Of a DNA stretch of 64,000 bases, positions 33,530 to 44,119 are shown in pieces (the first letter of the stretch is position 1; each line of letters begins with the position of its first letter). The notes under the pieces were generated by a model that was not told the DNA's origin, ran no database searches, and saw only the letters and a program-made list of their open reading frames with translations. A program made the position numbers and the translations under genes. Source of the stretch: Ariolimax columbianus (taxonomy: Eukaryota; Mollusca; Gastropoda; Stylommatophora; Arionidae); contig JAVGWX010000006.1 in NCBI GenBank assembly GCA_036924085.1, forward strand, positions 43,432,746 to 43,496,745, in the 5' to 3' direction.

Positions 33530-34990
33530 ATGCGTATATCTCTTGGGTGAGGAGCTTGTGTGGTAGTCACGTGCAACCTCCCGAGTGTTTCAGACACACC
33601 TTATATCCATCTGCGACGAGGGACACTTCTTGAACGAGGACCTGATACTTGCATGTGATAGGCTCTTGCTGCTAGTTGGTCAAAACGCGTTCGAACCAAG
33701 TGGCCAAATCACTTGATTTGTCGGGCTTCAATGTAGGGATTTACTGTGTTCTTCCAACATCTGCCTTAACGTGGTGTCTCGGATATAGTCTAGGATAGAC
33801 TTGCCAACTGCACTTCGCACACATCGCATCTCACAGCTCTGAATCCTACTCTCGTGACGTTCCAATAAGGATCACGATTGACAACTGGTAACATAAAGTA
33901 GGAACGACAGGCGTGATGATCAACCTCCTCTTTGTTGAAAGTTGCATACCGGGATGTTTTAGAATCGGTGCAAGCTGGTAGTGGACATTTCTTGTTTTCT
34001 GAATACGATGTGCTATTTCTCTGTGCACTCTGCCATCATCAGGGAAAACACTTTCCAGATACTTGAACGCTCAAACCTACTGGAGATTGTTGTGGTTGAT
34101 GTGGCAGCGTTGCTTCACATGTTTACGGGCTATTTTCATAGACACAGTCTTGTCTATGTTGATCTTCATGTCATACCTTCGACAGGCTGACTTGAGTGAG
34201 GTGAGGTGATGTTTTAGGTCATCCCCGTTGTAATAGGAGATTCTGAGATCATCAGCGAACCTCAGTTCATTTAGGGATGCATCCAGTGGATTTGCTAACT
34301 GGGTAATTTTATCCACATAAATGATGAACAGAAGAAGGGGGAGAACACATCCCTGGCGTACGCTCCTCTTCACCGAGAACCAGTTAGTCAAACCGGCTCT
34401 TGTTCGCATATCACCCTCTCTGTTAACAAACAGAGCACGAATGTTATCAAGTAGCTGATCTTGAATACCATATTCCGCCATTACCGCCCATAGCTTACTC
34501 CTATTTACCCTGTCGAAGGTCGTTTTCTGGTCTATGAAAGCCAAGTTCAGTTCTTTAGTGTATTCGATGGTCTTTTCGCTTAACTGCCGTAGCGTGAATC
34601 CGTACACTCTCGGTCTTTTCTAATACCGGATTGTGATGCACTAAGCAGCGGTTCCACCATTGCTCGAACTCTCTGTTCAAGGGCCCTAGCAAACATTTCC
34701 CCAACGTGGCTTAGAAGCGATATTCCTCTATATGAGCCGCATTCTGTTTTGCTTCCTCTGTTCTTCCAAAAAGACACCACAACCGCTCTCTACCAATCTC
34801 TAGGTACCATACTTTCTAGCTACACCTGATTAAAAAGCTGTGTTAACCACCGGACACCGACCTCCTGGCAGACATTAATGGCGTCCGCCGGTATATTTTC
34901 CACTCCTGGGACCTTGTTGTTAGAGCTTCTCTAAGTGTCTCTCTGACTTTTTGTTCTACTATTACGATGTCACTAGAAGTGACGTCATCA
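33530..34990 (-). pseudogene. LINE-D endonuclease-RT relic
   Basis: Three minus-strand frames cover it. 34580-34780 reads ECGSYRGISLLSHVGEMFAR, the NYRGISLL RT block, and SASQSGIRKDREC. 34077-34607 (176 aa) carries motif A LAFIDQKTTFDRVNR (residues 22-36), RQGC (84-87) and the catalytic FADD (117-120), then YDMKINIDKT. 33846-34028 reads REIAHRIQKTRNVHYQLAPI and PTLCYQ, the connection region. An upstream piece near 34930-34860 (VPGVENIPADAINVCQE) precedes the RT. The catalytic Asp pair survives, but frameshifts and a missing endonuclease make it inactive. The same family is at 30395-30560 and 56024-56276. Its clade is not resolved; it lacks RNase H in this copy. Confidence 0.9.
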
Positions 34991-35029
34991 TGCGCATCGA
35001 ACGTAAGTTTACTTGTTGCAGATTGGTCC

Positions 35030-35605
35030 GTTTGAACGCGCCTATAAGCTTACAACATGGCTGCTCCACTGTCGACTTGCACTGTGGAAGAACTGCGAGA
35101 CGTTATTAGTTTTTATATGGTCAAAGAATTTGAAACTTTCTTGTAACTACAGAAGTTTGACGGTTCAGTATTGAGACTATTGTTTTTAGTTGATGAGGAG
35201 AGTTTATGATTGTGTGGACAAATTTCAAAACAGAACCGAAGACCCGCGCGTGGCAACTGACATATTGAAACAGCGAACGGACCAGCTAGTGCCTTGTAAG
35301 AAGCGACTGGCTATTGATGAAAAGGCTGCAGATTTCAGCAAGAGTCACGCCGTTGTCAGCAAAACTGTCTATGATAGTCTCGGTTGTAGGAAAGTGTGCA
35401 GCAGATATATCGTAAAGCGGCTGTAATGGAGGCGGTGCAAAATTGACTGAAGGTCACACCTAAGACCTTGTTTCTAGAGGGCATCCACAAGCTAGTCGGC
35501 AGGTGCACAAAGAGTGTTACCAGACACCTGGACTATGTCAAAATTAGAACAACGAATTTCTGGTTGACACTCTTGTCAAAACGTCATTAATAAAATAGTT
35601 GTTAC
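35030..35605 (+). pseudogene. Mariner-type transposase relic, internally deleted
   Basis: An ATG at 35057 starts MAAPLSTCTVEELRDVI, the usual start of a GVQW/Mos1-like mariner transposase. After a stop, the frame 35190-35426 gives TEDPRVATD, SKTVYDSLGCRKVCSRYIVK and RL, fitting the linker up to GYxKVCARWVPRxL. The catalytic DDD domain is missing. The sequence then passes to FLEGIHKLVGRCTKSVTRHL and DYVKI at about 35478-35555, fitting the C-terminal GIxKLVxRWxKCIxxxGDYVE. A deletion joining N- and C-terminal parts explains this. Clear inverted repeats were not seen. Confidence 0.85.
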
Positions 35606-35654
35606 CTAATAACTGTTCCTGTGTGTTTGTGTGTTTGAGTGAGTTAGTGTTTGT

Positions 35655-35690
35655 GTGTGTGTGTAATATATATATATATGTATATGGGTA
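35655..35690. repeat. (TG)n(TA)n microsatellite
   Basis: TGTGTGTGTG followed by ATATATATATAT just before R2. Confidence 0.85.
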
Positions 35691-35691
35691 A

Positions 35692-36362
35692 GAAGAATAA
35701 CGTCTGGTCAGGCACAATATACTGATCAGATATGTTAGTCAGGGTCAGGCACAATATACAGATCAGACATGTTAGTCAGGGTCAGGCACAATATACGGAT
35801 CAGACATGTTAGTCAGGGTCAGGCACAATATACTGATCAGACATGTTAGTCAGGGTCAGGCACAACATACTGATCAGACATGTTAGTCAGGGTCAGGCAC
35901 AACATACTGATCAGACATGTTAGTCATAGTCAGGCACAATATACTGATCAGACATGTTAGTCAGGGTCAGGCACAACATACTGATCAGACATGTTAGTCA
36001 GAGTCAGGCACAATATACTGATCAGACATGTTAGTCAGGGTCAGCCAAAACATACTGATCAGGCATGTTAGTCAGAGTCAGGCACAATATACCTGCCAAG
36101 ACCCTCACTCTGAATTCCCTGCAGTCCTCCACAGAAACGTGCTGTTTTCATGGCAGCATGGCTTACAAGGTGAGAAATCGACGTGATCCCCGTAGTACTG
36201 AGCGACATGCAGATGAAGCCAAGAATAGTACACCCGTCCGGAGGGCTCCGGTCCATCTTCATAAGCAGGCTCGGGATGTGAGTAAAGCTACGACAGCCCA
36301 GGACTTAACGTCCTTATTAGGGCGCACAAAAGAGTAATTCTACTCATTGTGGGCATTCACCA
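35692..36362 (-). mobile_element. Dispersed repeat R2 with ten-unit 37-bp array
   Basis: Plus-strand order: AACGTCTGGTCAGG, ten 37-bp units (GGTCAGGCACAATATACTGA plus TCAGACATGTTAGTCAG) at about 35705-36085, then AAGACCCTCACTCTG, GCTGTTTTCATGGCAGCATG, GCTCGGGATGTGAGTAAAGC, and AGAGTAATTCTACTCATTGT ending at GGGCATTCACCAACA. The best-preserved array in the window; spacing measured between ATGTTAGTCA motifs is 37. Confidence 0.9.
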
Positions 36363-37140
36363 ACATATAAATATATATATAAATTTACTTCATTAATCTG
36401 TAATATTGTATTATTAATAATTGTACGTTACCATTTACGATTGTTACATAAATGCCCAATTGATTGAGTGATGTGGCTATAAATAGGAAAGACAACATCT
36501 TGTTTCGTGCAGCTGGACAAATAAGATTGCCAATCCTTGATTTAGAGAGAAGCATGGGCGCGGCTATGAGTGATGTCTGGCCAGATTTTGCTTACGAATG
36601 TGGGCGTTGGGAGATGAAGATAAGGGGCGGATGAGTAGCGGTATAATTCTAGAGTTTCTCTGTGTGGCTCTCGAATAACATTGAGAATGATTAAAAAGGG
36701 CTTGAACTCGATTCGAATTTGTTCATATGGTTTTTTCCCTTAAGAATAAGAACCATGCTATTGTTCTTTGATGACGCTGGTTTTGTTGTCATATTTAAAA
36801 TGTTTTTTGTCTGTAATTATTATCATTGTTTTTCTATTATTGTTTGTATGGTACACATTTCATGAATTATGTTTGCAGTTTCAATCGTTTCATCTTCTTC
36901 ATTGTTCCGCTTATCCTGTTTCGCTTTTCAGCCTTTGGTTATGAAGAGATCTAAAGATCTTTTAAATAGAGACTCTGGTTAAATGCTACTGTTGTTTAGG
37001 ATGTCTGGGAACGTTTTATTACCAATTGCTTTATATATAATCATTTAGAGGCAAGCCAAGACAAATTTGATATTAACATAGCGATTGTGTGGATTTGAGG
37101 GCTGTCTACCGTAACGCTGATTACCTTGTCTGTGATATTT
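36363..37140. other. No gene recognised
   Basis: AT-rich, motif-free on both strands. Confidence 0.5.
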
Positions 37141-37144
37141 GTTA

Positions 37145-37795
37145 TTCTTTCATCACGTGACGTCTCATAGTCAAGGTGCGCAAAGGTTTACCATCAACGG
37201 TCGACGTTCTTTATGTGTCGTTGCTACAGGGTTGTACACATCTCTCCAACTCTCTCCAACTCTTTTCAATATATTCCTTGAGGGAATTATGAGTGAGGCA
37301 CTTGGAGGTCACGTTGGTATTGTCAAGATAGGAGGGGGGGGGGGGGGGGGGCGAACGATTACCAACCTTCGTTTTGCAGATGACATCGACGGGTTGGCGG
37401 GTTCAGAAGCAGAACTCCAGGAATGGGTCAGAAGGCTCGATGAAACAGCTCTTGATTATGGTATGGAGATAAACGCTGGAAAGACTAAATTAATGACCAA
37501 CAACGCTACGGGCTCAACAGTAGGATAAAAGCTAATGGTGAAGAACTCGAAGTGGTTGACGGTTTTAAATATCTGGGGTCGATTGTCAGTGATGAAGGAT
37601 CACAATGTGAGGTGTTGGCCAGAATAGCACAGACAATAGCGTTGGGAGGACAACATAAATCTCCGACCAGAAGCGGCACAGGCAGCGGCCGCTGACACAG
37701 AAGGCTGGCGTGGATCTATGAGGATGCCTTCAAGTGTGCCCCAACGACCTCACCGGTTACGGAACGACCTAACCTAACCTGACCTGACACGTGGA
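37145..37795 (+). pseudogene. LINE-C RT relic with internal deletion and 5-mer tail
   Basis: The ORF 37139-37528 reads LSPTLFNIFLEGIMSEALGG, then a Gly run encoded by 18 Gs (37334-37351), TITNLRFADDIDGLAGSEAE with the catalytic FADD intact, and YGMEINAGKTKLMTNN. Downstream, broken frames give FKYLGSIVSDEGSQCEVLAR and IAQTIA. A deletion then joins this to WEDNI-like sequence and RPQRPHRLRNDLT-like sequence. It ends ACCTAACCTAACCTGACCTGAC. Minus-strand partner copy: 13820-14345. The RT N-terminal part and endonuclease are missing. Confidence 0.9.
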
Positions 37796-38555
37796 ATTGT
37801 TGCTGCTTCCATCTGTGGTTCGCGAACGTCATCACAGCTTGGCTGGACTACTTCCGGTATATTCTGTGGACACTGGCAGCCCAGCTTAATCATAGTACTT
37901 TTATTACTATGTGGGTAGCTTGAAACAATACTTTGTGAATATCTGGAAGATTATTTCTGTGCCATTTATTATTAACATTAATTATATTGGCACTGGACAT
38001 ACTACTTGCCAAACCTCATTTACATGTTACACCTCCGCTGCCTTGCTGGATACATCTTTACGGAAAGGCTTCGGGAGTAAGCCCTGAGGAAAAATCTGCA
38101 TCCTGTCCATCTCCAGTCGTCTTCATAATGTCTTGCCACTGGTCAAAGGTAGCTCAGAGAGAGAGAGAGAGAGAGATCGAGAGAGTGATGTTGATATATT
38201 GCGCAAAACTTCTTCACTTTAATCTAAATCATCGCGCAAGTCACCCATTTCAGCCGACACAGCAAGAGTAAAGACTGTCCACACGATTGAACAAAGAGAC
38301 TGGTCTTCATCAGACTTGATGGACGGACATCACATGAAGAGATCTTTAAAACGAACTCGACTGTGTGCCTCATGCACAGTGGCGTTCGCCGCCTCATATA
38401 TTTCCGTAAGTCACCTTATTCGTGGTCGATCTTTGGCCTTGCTACCGTTATATCTAAATAGCATTGCTCGTTGGAGAGGGGAGATGCTGTTAGGTACTTA
38501 CTACGTGTCCATAATATTTTAGTTTCTGTCTTTTGATGTAATTTTAAACTTTAAT
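37796..38555. other. No gene recognised; short (GA)n
   Basis: (GA)n at about 38155-38177. Short ORFs without motifs. Confidence 0.5.
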
Positions 38556-39325
38556 GTTCTTTAAGAGTTCACCAATGTTGTTTAAGAGTTCACCAATGTT
38601 GTTTAAGAGTTCACCAATGTTGTTTAAGAGTTCACCAATGTTGTTTAAGAGTTCACCAATGTTGTTTAAGAGTTCACCAATGTTGCTTAAGAGTTCACCA
38701 ATGTTGTTTAAGAGTTCACCAATGTTGTTTAAGAGTTCACCAATGTTGTTTAAGAGTTCACCAATGTTGTTTAAGAGTTCACCAATGTTGTTTAAGAGTT
38801 CACCAATGTTGTTTAAGAGTTCACCAATGTTGTTTAAGAGTTCACCAATGTTGCTTAAGAGTTCACCAATGTTGTTTAAGAGTTCACCAATGTTGTTTAA
38901 GAGTTCACCAATGTTGTTTAAGAGTTCACCAATGTTGTTTAAGAGTTCACCAATGTTGTTTAAGAGTTCACCAATGTTGTTTAAGAGTTCACCAATGTTG
39001 TTTAAGAGTTCACAAATGTTTTTTAAGAGTTCAGCAATGAATGTTGTTTAAGAGTTCACCAATTTGTTTAAGAGTTCACCACTGTTCTTTAAGAGTTCAC
39101 CACTGTTGTTTAAGAGTTCACCACTGTTGTTTAAAAGCTCACCAATGCTGTTTAAGAGTTCACCAATGTTGCTTAAGAGTTCATCAATGTTCTTTAAGAG
39201 TTCACCAATGTTCTTCAAGAGTTCACTAATACTGTTTAAGAGTTCATCAATGCTGTTTAAAAGTTCACCAATGTTCTTTAAGAGTTCACCAATTTGTTTA
39301 AGAGTTCACCAATATTGTTTCTTTA
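38556..39325. repeat. 21-bp minisatellite, about 36 units
   Basis: The unit ATGTTGTTTAAGAGTTCACC plus A is 21 bases, so the plus frame repeats MLFKSSP through 165 codons. Units are nearly identical from 38564 to about 39010, then diverge (CTGTTCTTT, CTGCTGTTT, TTAAAAG variants) to about 39325. The ORF lacks unique flanking coding sequence and is best seen as a satellite artefact. Confidence 0.9.
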
Positions 39326-39354
39326 AAAAAACATCCATCTTTAGTTTGGAAAAA

Positions 39355-40320
39355 GTAATCTAATATGGCACATTTAGTTCAAGACACAATCCCCTTCGAA
39401 ATATGTCCCTTCTGAGGTAACACGATTCCGCCATCGCAAACCCTACTATTTGAAGCGTTTCTGGAAGTCATTCTTGTGAATCTCCACGAACCGCCTCGTC
39501 GCATTTGTTTTGATTTCTTCTATGTCTTGAAATCTCGTCTCTTTGAGTTGCAACTTGCAAAGAGCCAAAAGTCACTGGTAGCTGTGTTTTGGGATTATAT
39601 GGAGTGCTAATTATGTCCAACGCCATGTTCCAGCAACAAATCTTGGTTGAGACGTGGTGCGAAGGTCTGAACATTGATGTAGTGGATCTGCCAGTTACCA
39701 ATCTCCAGTGGTTGTTGTGGCATGCGTCTAACTACATCTCGTAGGCGGCGCGTAATACGCAGTTTGTTCTCCTTGTTGGCAGGTTTATTTTGAATAGGTC
39801 AGTCGGGGTGAACTACGCCGTGGTGGTCGAAAAAAAAACTGCACTGCGGTTTTTATTATTTTTTTGCGCCTGTCTGCCCAGTGCATCCGACTTCGGCATA
39901 CATTTTATGTAAGGGTCTGCTGCCTCCTGCATTTTTTAAGGGTTTGCTTCCCCGGGGTAACGGCCGGTGCTGTGATTGGGATCGAACCCAGCACCTTCGG
40001 TTTGTGAGCCGTGTCACTTAACCACTAGCACACATCGTCCCCAAGCATTTGTTAATGAATGCCGCACATTTTTTGGCCATAAATTCTTTGATTACTGCCG
40101 ATGACTGTATCCTGGTCTCAAGGTCGTAACCATAGACCCATAAACTTTCTCCGGTTATGACATTTAAAAACAATAAAATCAGGATCAACGTTTGCACTTC
40201 CGAACACGTCACGAGCAGCCCGCAGATGGTTTTCCCTCTGTTCGTTAGTGAGAAGCCTTGGAACATATATTGCCACAGCACTTCGTATCAAAAGATCACG
40301 AGTCAAAATTCATTGAATCG
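39355..40320 (-). pseudogene. Mariner-type (GVQW-like) transposase relic split by a SINE
   Basis: On the minus strand, before the SINE (40310-40043): AIYVPRLLTNEQRENH, the VPRLLTxEQKxxR block, then a shifted frame with DPDFI and ITGESLWVYGYDLETRIQSS, matching ITGDETWVYGYDPETKxQSS. The first catalytic Asp of ITGDE is read as Glu here. After the SINE (39836 down): FFDHHGVV, the LRRLRDVVRRM block, CCWNMALDIISTPYNPK, and ATRRFVEIHKNDFQKRF and TSEGTYFEGD near the end. These follow the family order closely. Frameshifts and stops make it dead. The N-terminal HTH is missing. Confidence 0.9.
39838..40042 (-). mobile_element. tRNA-derived SINE inside the mariner relic
   Basis: On the minus strand: GTGCTAGTGGTTAAGTGACA (box A context), GGTGCTGGGTTCGATCCCAA (box B), CCGGCCGTTACCCCGGGGAA, GCAGACCCTTACATAAAATG and GAAGTCGGATGCACTGGGC. 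Mariner coding similarity stops at 40043 and resumes at 39836, so the SINE is the younger insertion. A clear target duplication was not found; a T/A-rich tail adjoins FFDHHGVV codons. Confidence 0.9.
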
Positions 40321-40734
40321 AATCGTACGAAATTGCCTTTACAATCTTATTCTCTCTAATTCGAATTCGACAATATTTCACCATTAAATACCGGTTTTTG
40401 TCGGTTGTGTCCAGATTTATTCTTGTTGATAATCTTCCCGGTAGTTCGTCGTTCTTGACATGCAGCTGTCTTTTAAATGACAATACTATTCTTTAATCTG
40501 AATAACTTCTTTACCAATACGCCAACTTATCTTCTCAAAAGTGCCCGAATGCATGTTAACGATTAAAAAAAAAGATTTAATGCACAATCTTTGCTCAACA
40601 CGTGCGGTTCGATTCAATTCAGACGCTCTCAGTGCTACAGTACGATTATCATGGCAACATGGCAGCGACTGTGGTACTGGGGGTTGGAAGTGAGGGTGGG
40701 GGGATGGGTTGGTGACTTTGCACAGTATGGCATA
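40321..40734. other. No gene recognised
   Basis: May include remnants of the mariner 5' side; nothing identifiable. Confidence 0.4.
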
Positions 40735-40995
40735 AAATCAAGGGACTAAGACCCCCACCCAACTTCCACGCAGCTCTCCACGAGAACAAGCTTTTTTATG
40801 ACAGACCAGTGTTGACGAGGTAAGGATCTACCTGATCCTCGAAGTATTAAGCGAAACACATTTGAAGTCAAGCATAAAAACATCTGCCTGGATGTTCCCA
40901 GTTCCCTTTCATCAGCACGCTCGTGATGTGAAGAATATTACTGCAACTCCCCACTAAACGCACTTTTAATTGCGCTGAAAAGAGTAGAGTATGTG
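40735..40995 (-). mobile_element. Dispersed repeat R2, diverged
   Basis: AAGACCCCCACCCAAC, GTTGACGAGGTAAGGAT, TTTCATCAGCACGCTCGTGA, GCAACTCCCCACTAAACGC and GAAAAGAGTAGAGTATGTGG follow the R2 order. The array is absent. Confidence 0.65.
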
Positions 40996-41690
40996 GCCAA
41001 CTAGCAAGAACAACCCGAGTAGCGGAGTGATTTGATGTACTTGCGGGACGCGAAATAGAACAGAGTGTAATAATACGGCAATTTGTCAGGCTAAAGAGTG
41101 ATGGTCATGGGACTGGTTACCACATCATGTAAAAGTCACATATCCACAACAACATTGGTAGACATGTGTATGTTTACATTAAATGGCTTGGCATGCATTT
41201 GTTGAAGATCTATGCTCCACAGGGAGCTAAATAGTTCTTAATTGATTGATTGAGAATCAATAGATTGCTGAATTCTCGTGGCAAAGATATTGAGCTCAAT
41301 CTCTAGTTTTGACACAGTCCAGTTAGCCCAACTGTAATTGGGTTCAATTATTACTGTTATATTAGCAAAGACGAAAAGAAACAGAACAATTCAGCCCACG
41401 AATAACACAAATCTGAGACATTGTTTATAACACTTCATCCCTGATGGCTGTGCCTATATTACATTATTTGTATATTCAGCTTATGTGAAAGTTATTTGTT
41501 AAGGTTTTTCACAGTTTTGGCGATTTAAACTTCTTTCAGGAACACACATATTCCTTTCCGTTATATTAGGGCGTATTTACTTTCTCAATTGAGCGACAGA
41601 CGGCTTTGGCGTTTTCATGATAAGGGTCGGTTCTTTCGAATCATTCATTCATTCATTCATACATTCATTCATTCATTCATTCATAGGCGT
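40996..41690. other. No gene recognised; (ATTC)n at 41641-41686
   Basis: The tetranucleotide run has one interruption (CATACATTC). Nothing else identifiable. Confidence 0.5.
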
Positions 41691-42215
41691 CTCAGTCTTT
41701 GCAGACCATGCGCGTAGCACCCTGTGAGTAGCCTCTCAGAGTGCAAGCCTGGGTGTTAATTATGGAGACCCTGGGCTGTCCAAACTGCAGGATCCCACTC
41801 TCAGTCTCGCTGGTATAATCCAAAAGAATGCAAAGCATGACAATTTGGCACCAGCTCAGCTCCAGAAGCTGCCGGAATGAGTTCGCAATTTTGAAACCAT
41901 CCGCCTTAAGTGCTTCCAATAAGGATTTTCTGTCTTGGTTTATTCCCGTAGCTGCTACTCTCTCCAGAGGTTTCCACAAGGTAGTCGTTGCCCGCAGATG
42001 CTAGTTACTCGAGAGATCCAAAGATTCTCTCATCGTCCCAAAACTAGCCAGCACTCTCTGGGACGTGGGTTTAAAATCAGAGTTTCTACTCTCCTAGGCG
42101 AACTGCCTGAACAGGATAACGAGCTTCGTCTACCCGGGATTAGAGTCAGTTTACCTTCTCTTAGATTGGCTGCCAACCAAAGCTAATGAGCCCAATCTGC
42201 TTGCCCAGTTATACC
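41691..42215 (-). repeat. SINE-related repeat R5 and flanks
   Basis: AATCAGAGTTTCTACTCTCC and TAGGCGAACTGCCTGA (about 42075-42112) match the reverse of CATAGGAGAGAAAACTCTGA at 49213-49232 within the LINE-A leader. The adjacent ACCCGGGATTAGAGTC and GGCTGCCAACCAAAGCTAA match 18990-19045. The remainder (41691-42060) is unidentified, with a motif-free minus ORF. Confidence 0.5.
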
Positions 42216-42349
42216 GCCGGGTACTCTAAGAAATAGCCCCCCCCCCTCATGAAGGTGCTGCTGGGGACACAATAATGTAGAGGAGGCCATTGACCATAGC
42301 GTGACTTTTATACTGATCAAAGCGACGTATGTTGCTTGTTAGATATACG

Positions 42350-42712
42350 GCTTGGCTTGGCTTCCTTCATTCTCAATCTCCCACTACCAAACACTGAAAG
42401 GGCTTAAGTAGCAGAATGTAGTCCAGAGAACGGAATGCGTTGTGTCGTAGTTTACAGCTTGGCTGCGATATTTCCACCTTTCGGTCCAAACACATCCGAC
42501 TTCAGCAAGCATTTTTTCAGTACCGGGTTAGCATTCCCTCTTCGATCCCGTCTCCTTTGCCAATCTGCCTTGCAGCAGCCTGTTATCCAGGATCACCTCG
42601 TGGAGGTGTAGAAGGGTCTTGGCAGCTTTGGTTCACTGGCCCTGACGCTAGCAGTCAGCTAAGGGTCGCTGATTACTGCAGCTCATGCGCTGCTCAGCAT
42701 CGTGATCCCACT
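42350..42712 (-). mobile_element. SINE-like repeat R1, long form
   Basis: A nearly complete copy in the same orientation as 318-664, sharing the GGCTTGGCTTGGCTTC start, CAATCTCCCACTACCAAACA, GAACGGAATGCGTTGTGTCG and CTGTTATCCAGGATCACC. The plus ORF 42440-42790 is a shadow. Confidence 0.85.
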
Positions 42713-42895
42713 AGCCATTTGAAAGCCTGTCCGTTTTCTTATCGCGTGACTGAAAGTTTGAACTCTCAACAGAACCAACGTTTTTTTTAAACATACCCTG
42801 AAGGTATTTTTTGTTTGGCTTAGTCTGTTCTAAGTGGCATATCGTGTTTCACACGTTTATGGCCACAATCTTGCTAACACGGCTGTCGTCCTATA

Positions 42896-43085
42896 ATTTA
42901 ACTTAACTTAACTTAACGTAATTATACTAGTTTAGAAGCCTCTACAGAGTCTGTATACAATCAGTTTCTTGGAGGGTGGTTTTTACTTTTGTGCAAGTCC
43001 ATCTAAATATACTCAAATACTAGAGCAAAGTAGACCAGCAGTCAGGCGCCATCTATAGCTGCTCTTAAAACCACCTGTGGGAAAG
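42896..43085 (-). mobile_element. CR1-like (LINE-E) 3' end joined to R4
   Basis: TTAACTTAACTTAACGTAAT, ACTAGTTTAGAAGCCTC and GTATACAATCAGTTTCTTGG, then R4: GTGCAAGTCCATCTAAATAT, AGAGCAAAGTAGACCAGCAG and GGCGCCATCTATAGCTGC. On the minus strand the first part is a tail ending (TTAAG)n. Confidence 0.75.
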
Positions 43086-43455
43086 GTACAATCAATTTGG
43101 TAGATTTGTATTTTCGTTGTTCAGTCCATCGTCTGTGTTTATTGTGTGATCTCTTAGGTGTTTTAGTTTGTTCTTTGACTATAACGTTAGGTACGTTTTC
43201 TTTATGCCCCAGTACGGCAGGTGAGTCATACTTGTATTTGTTTTTTTAATTAATATTTGATCTCCAGTACCGTCACAATTTCTCATTATTGTTACATTGT
43301 GAAGTCACAGGAAGACATTGCTACCAATGGAAGAAATTTGAGAAAATTGATTCTACTAGTACCCAGGTTATTTTTTAGAGATGCAGATGATCAGTTCACT
43401 TCCTCGGTGTCTTTTCTTCCATAACAGCAAACCAGGTACTATTTTACAGCTGGGT
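43086..43455. other. No gene recognised
   Basis: AT-rich, nothing identifiable. Confidence 0.5.
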
Positions 43456-43459
43456 AGAA

Positions 43460-44085
43460 TTGTTGATGTTCTTGTTGTTTGCTAATGCCACTCGTGTTTT
43501 AGTTAATTACTCTTGGGGACTTCTTTGGTGGCGGGTTACAGTGGCCGTCCTCACATCTCGAGGCGTGGACCGGGGTTCGTTTGACTTTAGTGAAATCCTA
43601 GGTTTCTCGGTAAGCTCACCACTATCGGAATCACACTGCCCAGCCACACCTCGTAAGCCAAACTACCACAAAACAAAGTGTTTGGAGGGAGAAATGCATG
43701 GAAGTGAGTTGAAGTCTTGATCAGCATGTATTACATTACCCGGGCTAGCATAGTCTAACCAGCATGTTTCACCTGGCCCTGACTAACATAGTCTAATCAG
43801 CATGCTTTACCAGGCCCTGACTAACATAGTCTAATCAGCATGCTTCACCGGACTCTGACTAACATAGTCTAATCAGTATGTTTCACCTGACCCTGACTAA
43901 CATAGTCTAATCAGCATGCTTCACCGGACCCTGACTAACATAGTCTACTCAGCATGTTTCACTTGACCCAGACTAACATAGTCTAATCAGCATGCTTCAC
44001 CGGACCCTGACTAACATAGTCTAATCAGCATGTTTCACTTGACCCAGACTAACATAGTCTAACCAGCACGATTTGCCCGACCTGC
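43460..44085 (+). mobile_element. R2-related repeat with ten-unit 37-bp array, variant form
   Basis: The head at 43525-43570 (GGCGGGTTACAGTGGCCGTC, CTCACATCTCGAGGCGTG) resembles R2 and the 8435 repeat. From 43722 to 44072 about ten units of CTGACTAACATAGTCTAATC plus AGCATGCTTCACCGGAC follow. The variant TAATCAGCATG replaces TGATCAGTATG of the other arrays. Confidence 0.8.
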
Positions 44086-44119
44086 GGTTTGCCAACTCTT
44101 CCCAGATGTGCACAGTCGA

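Noticed and set aside
37770..37795. Interstitial telomere sequence
   Set aside because: Only about four imperfect 5-mers, placed exactly at a LINE-C 3' end and matched at the other copy, so it is better read as the element's tail.
38554..39051. 165-codon MLFKSSP repeat protein
   Set aside because: Perfect 21-bp tandem repeat without any unique coding flank; most simply a minisatellite.
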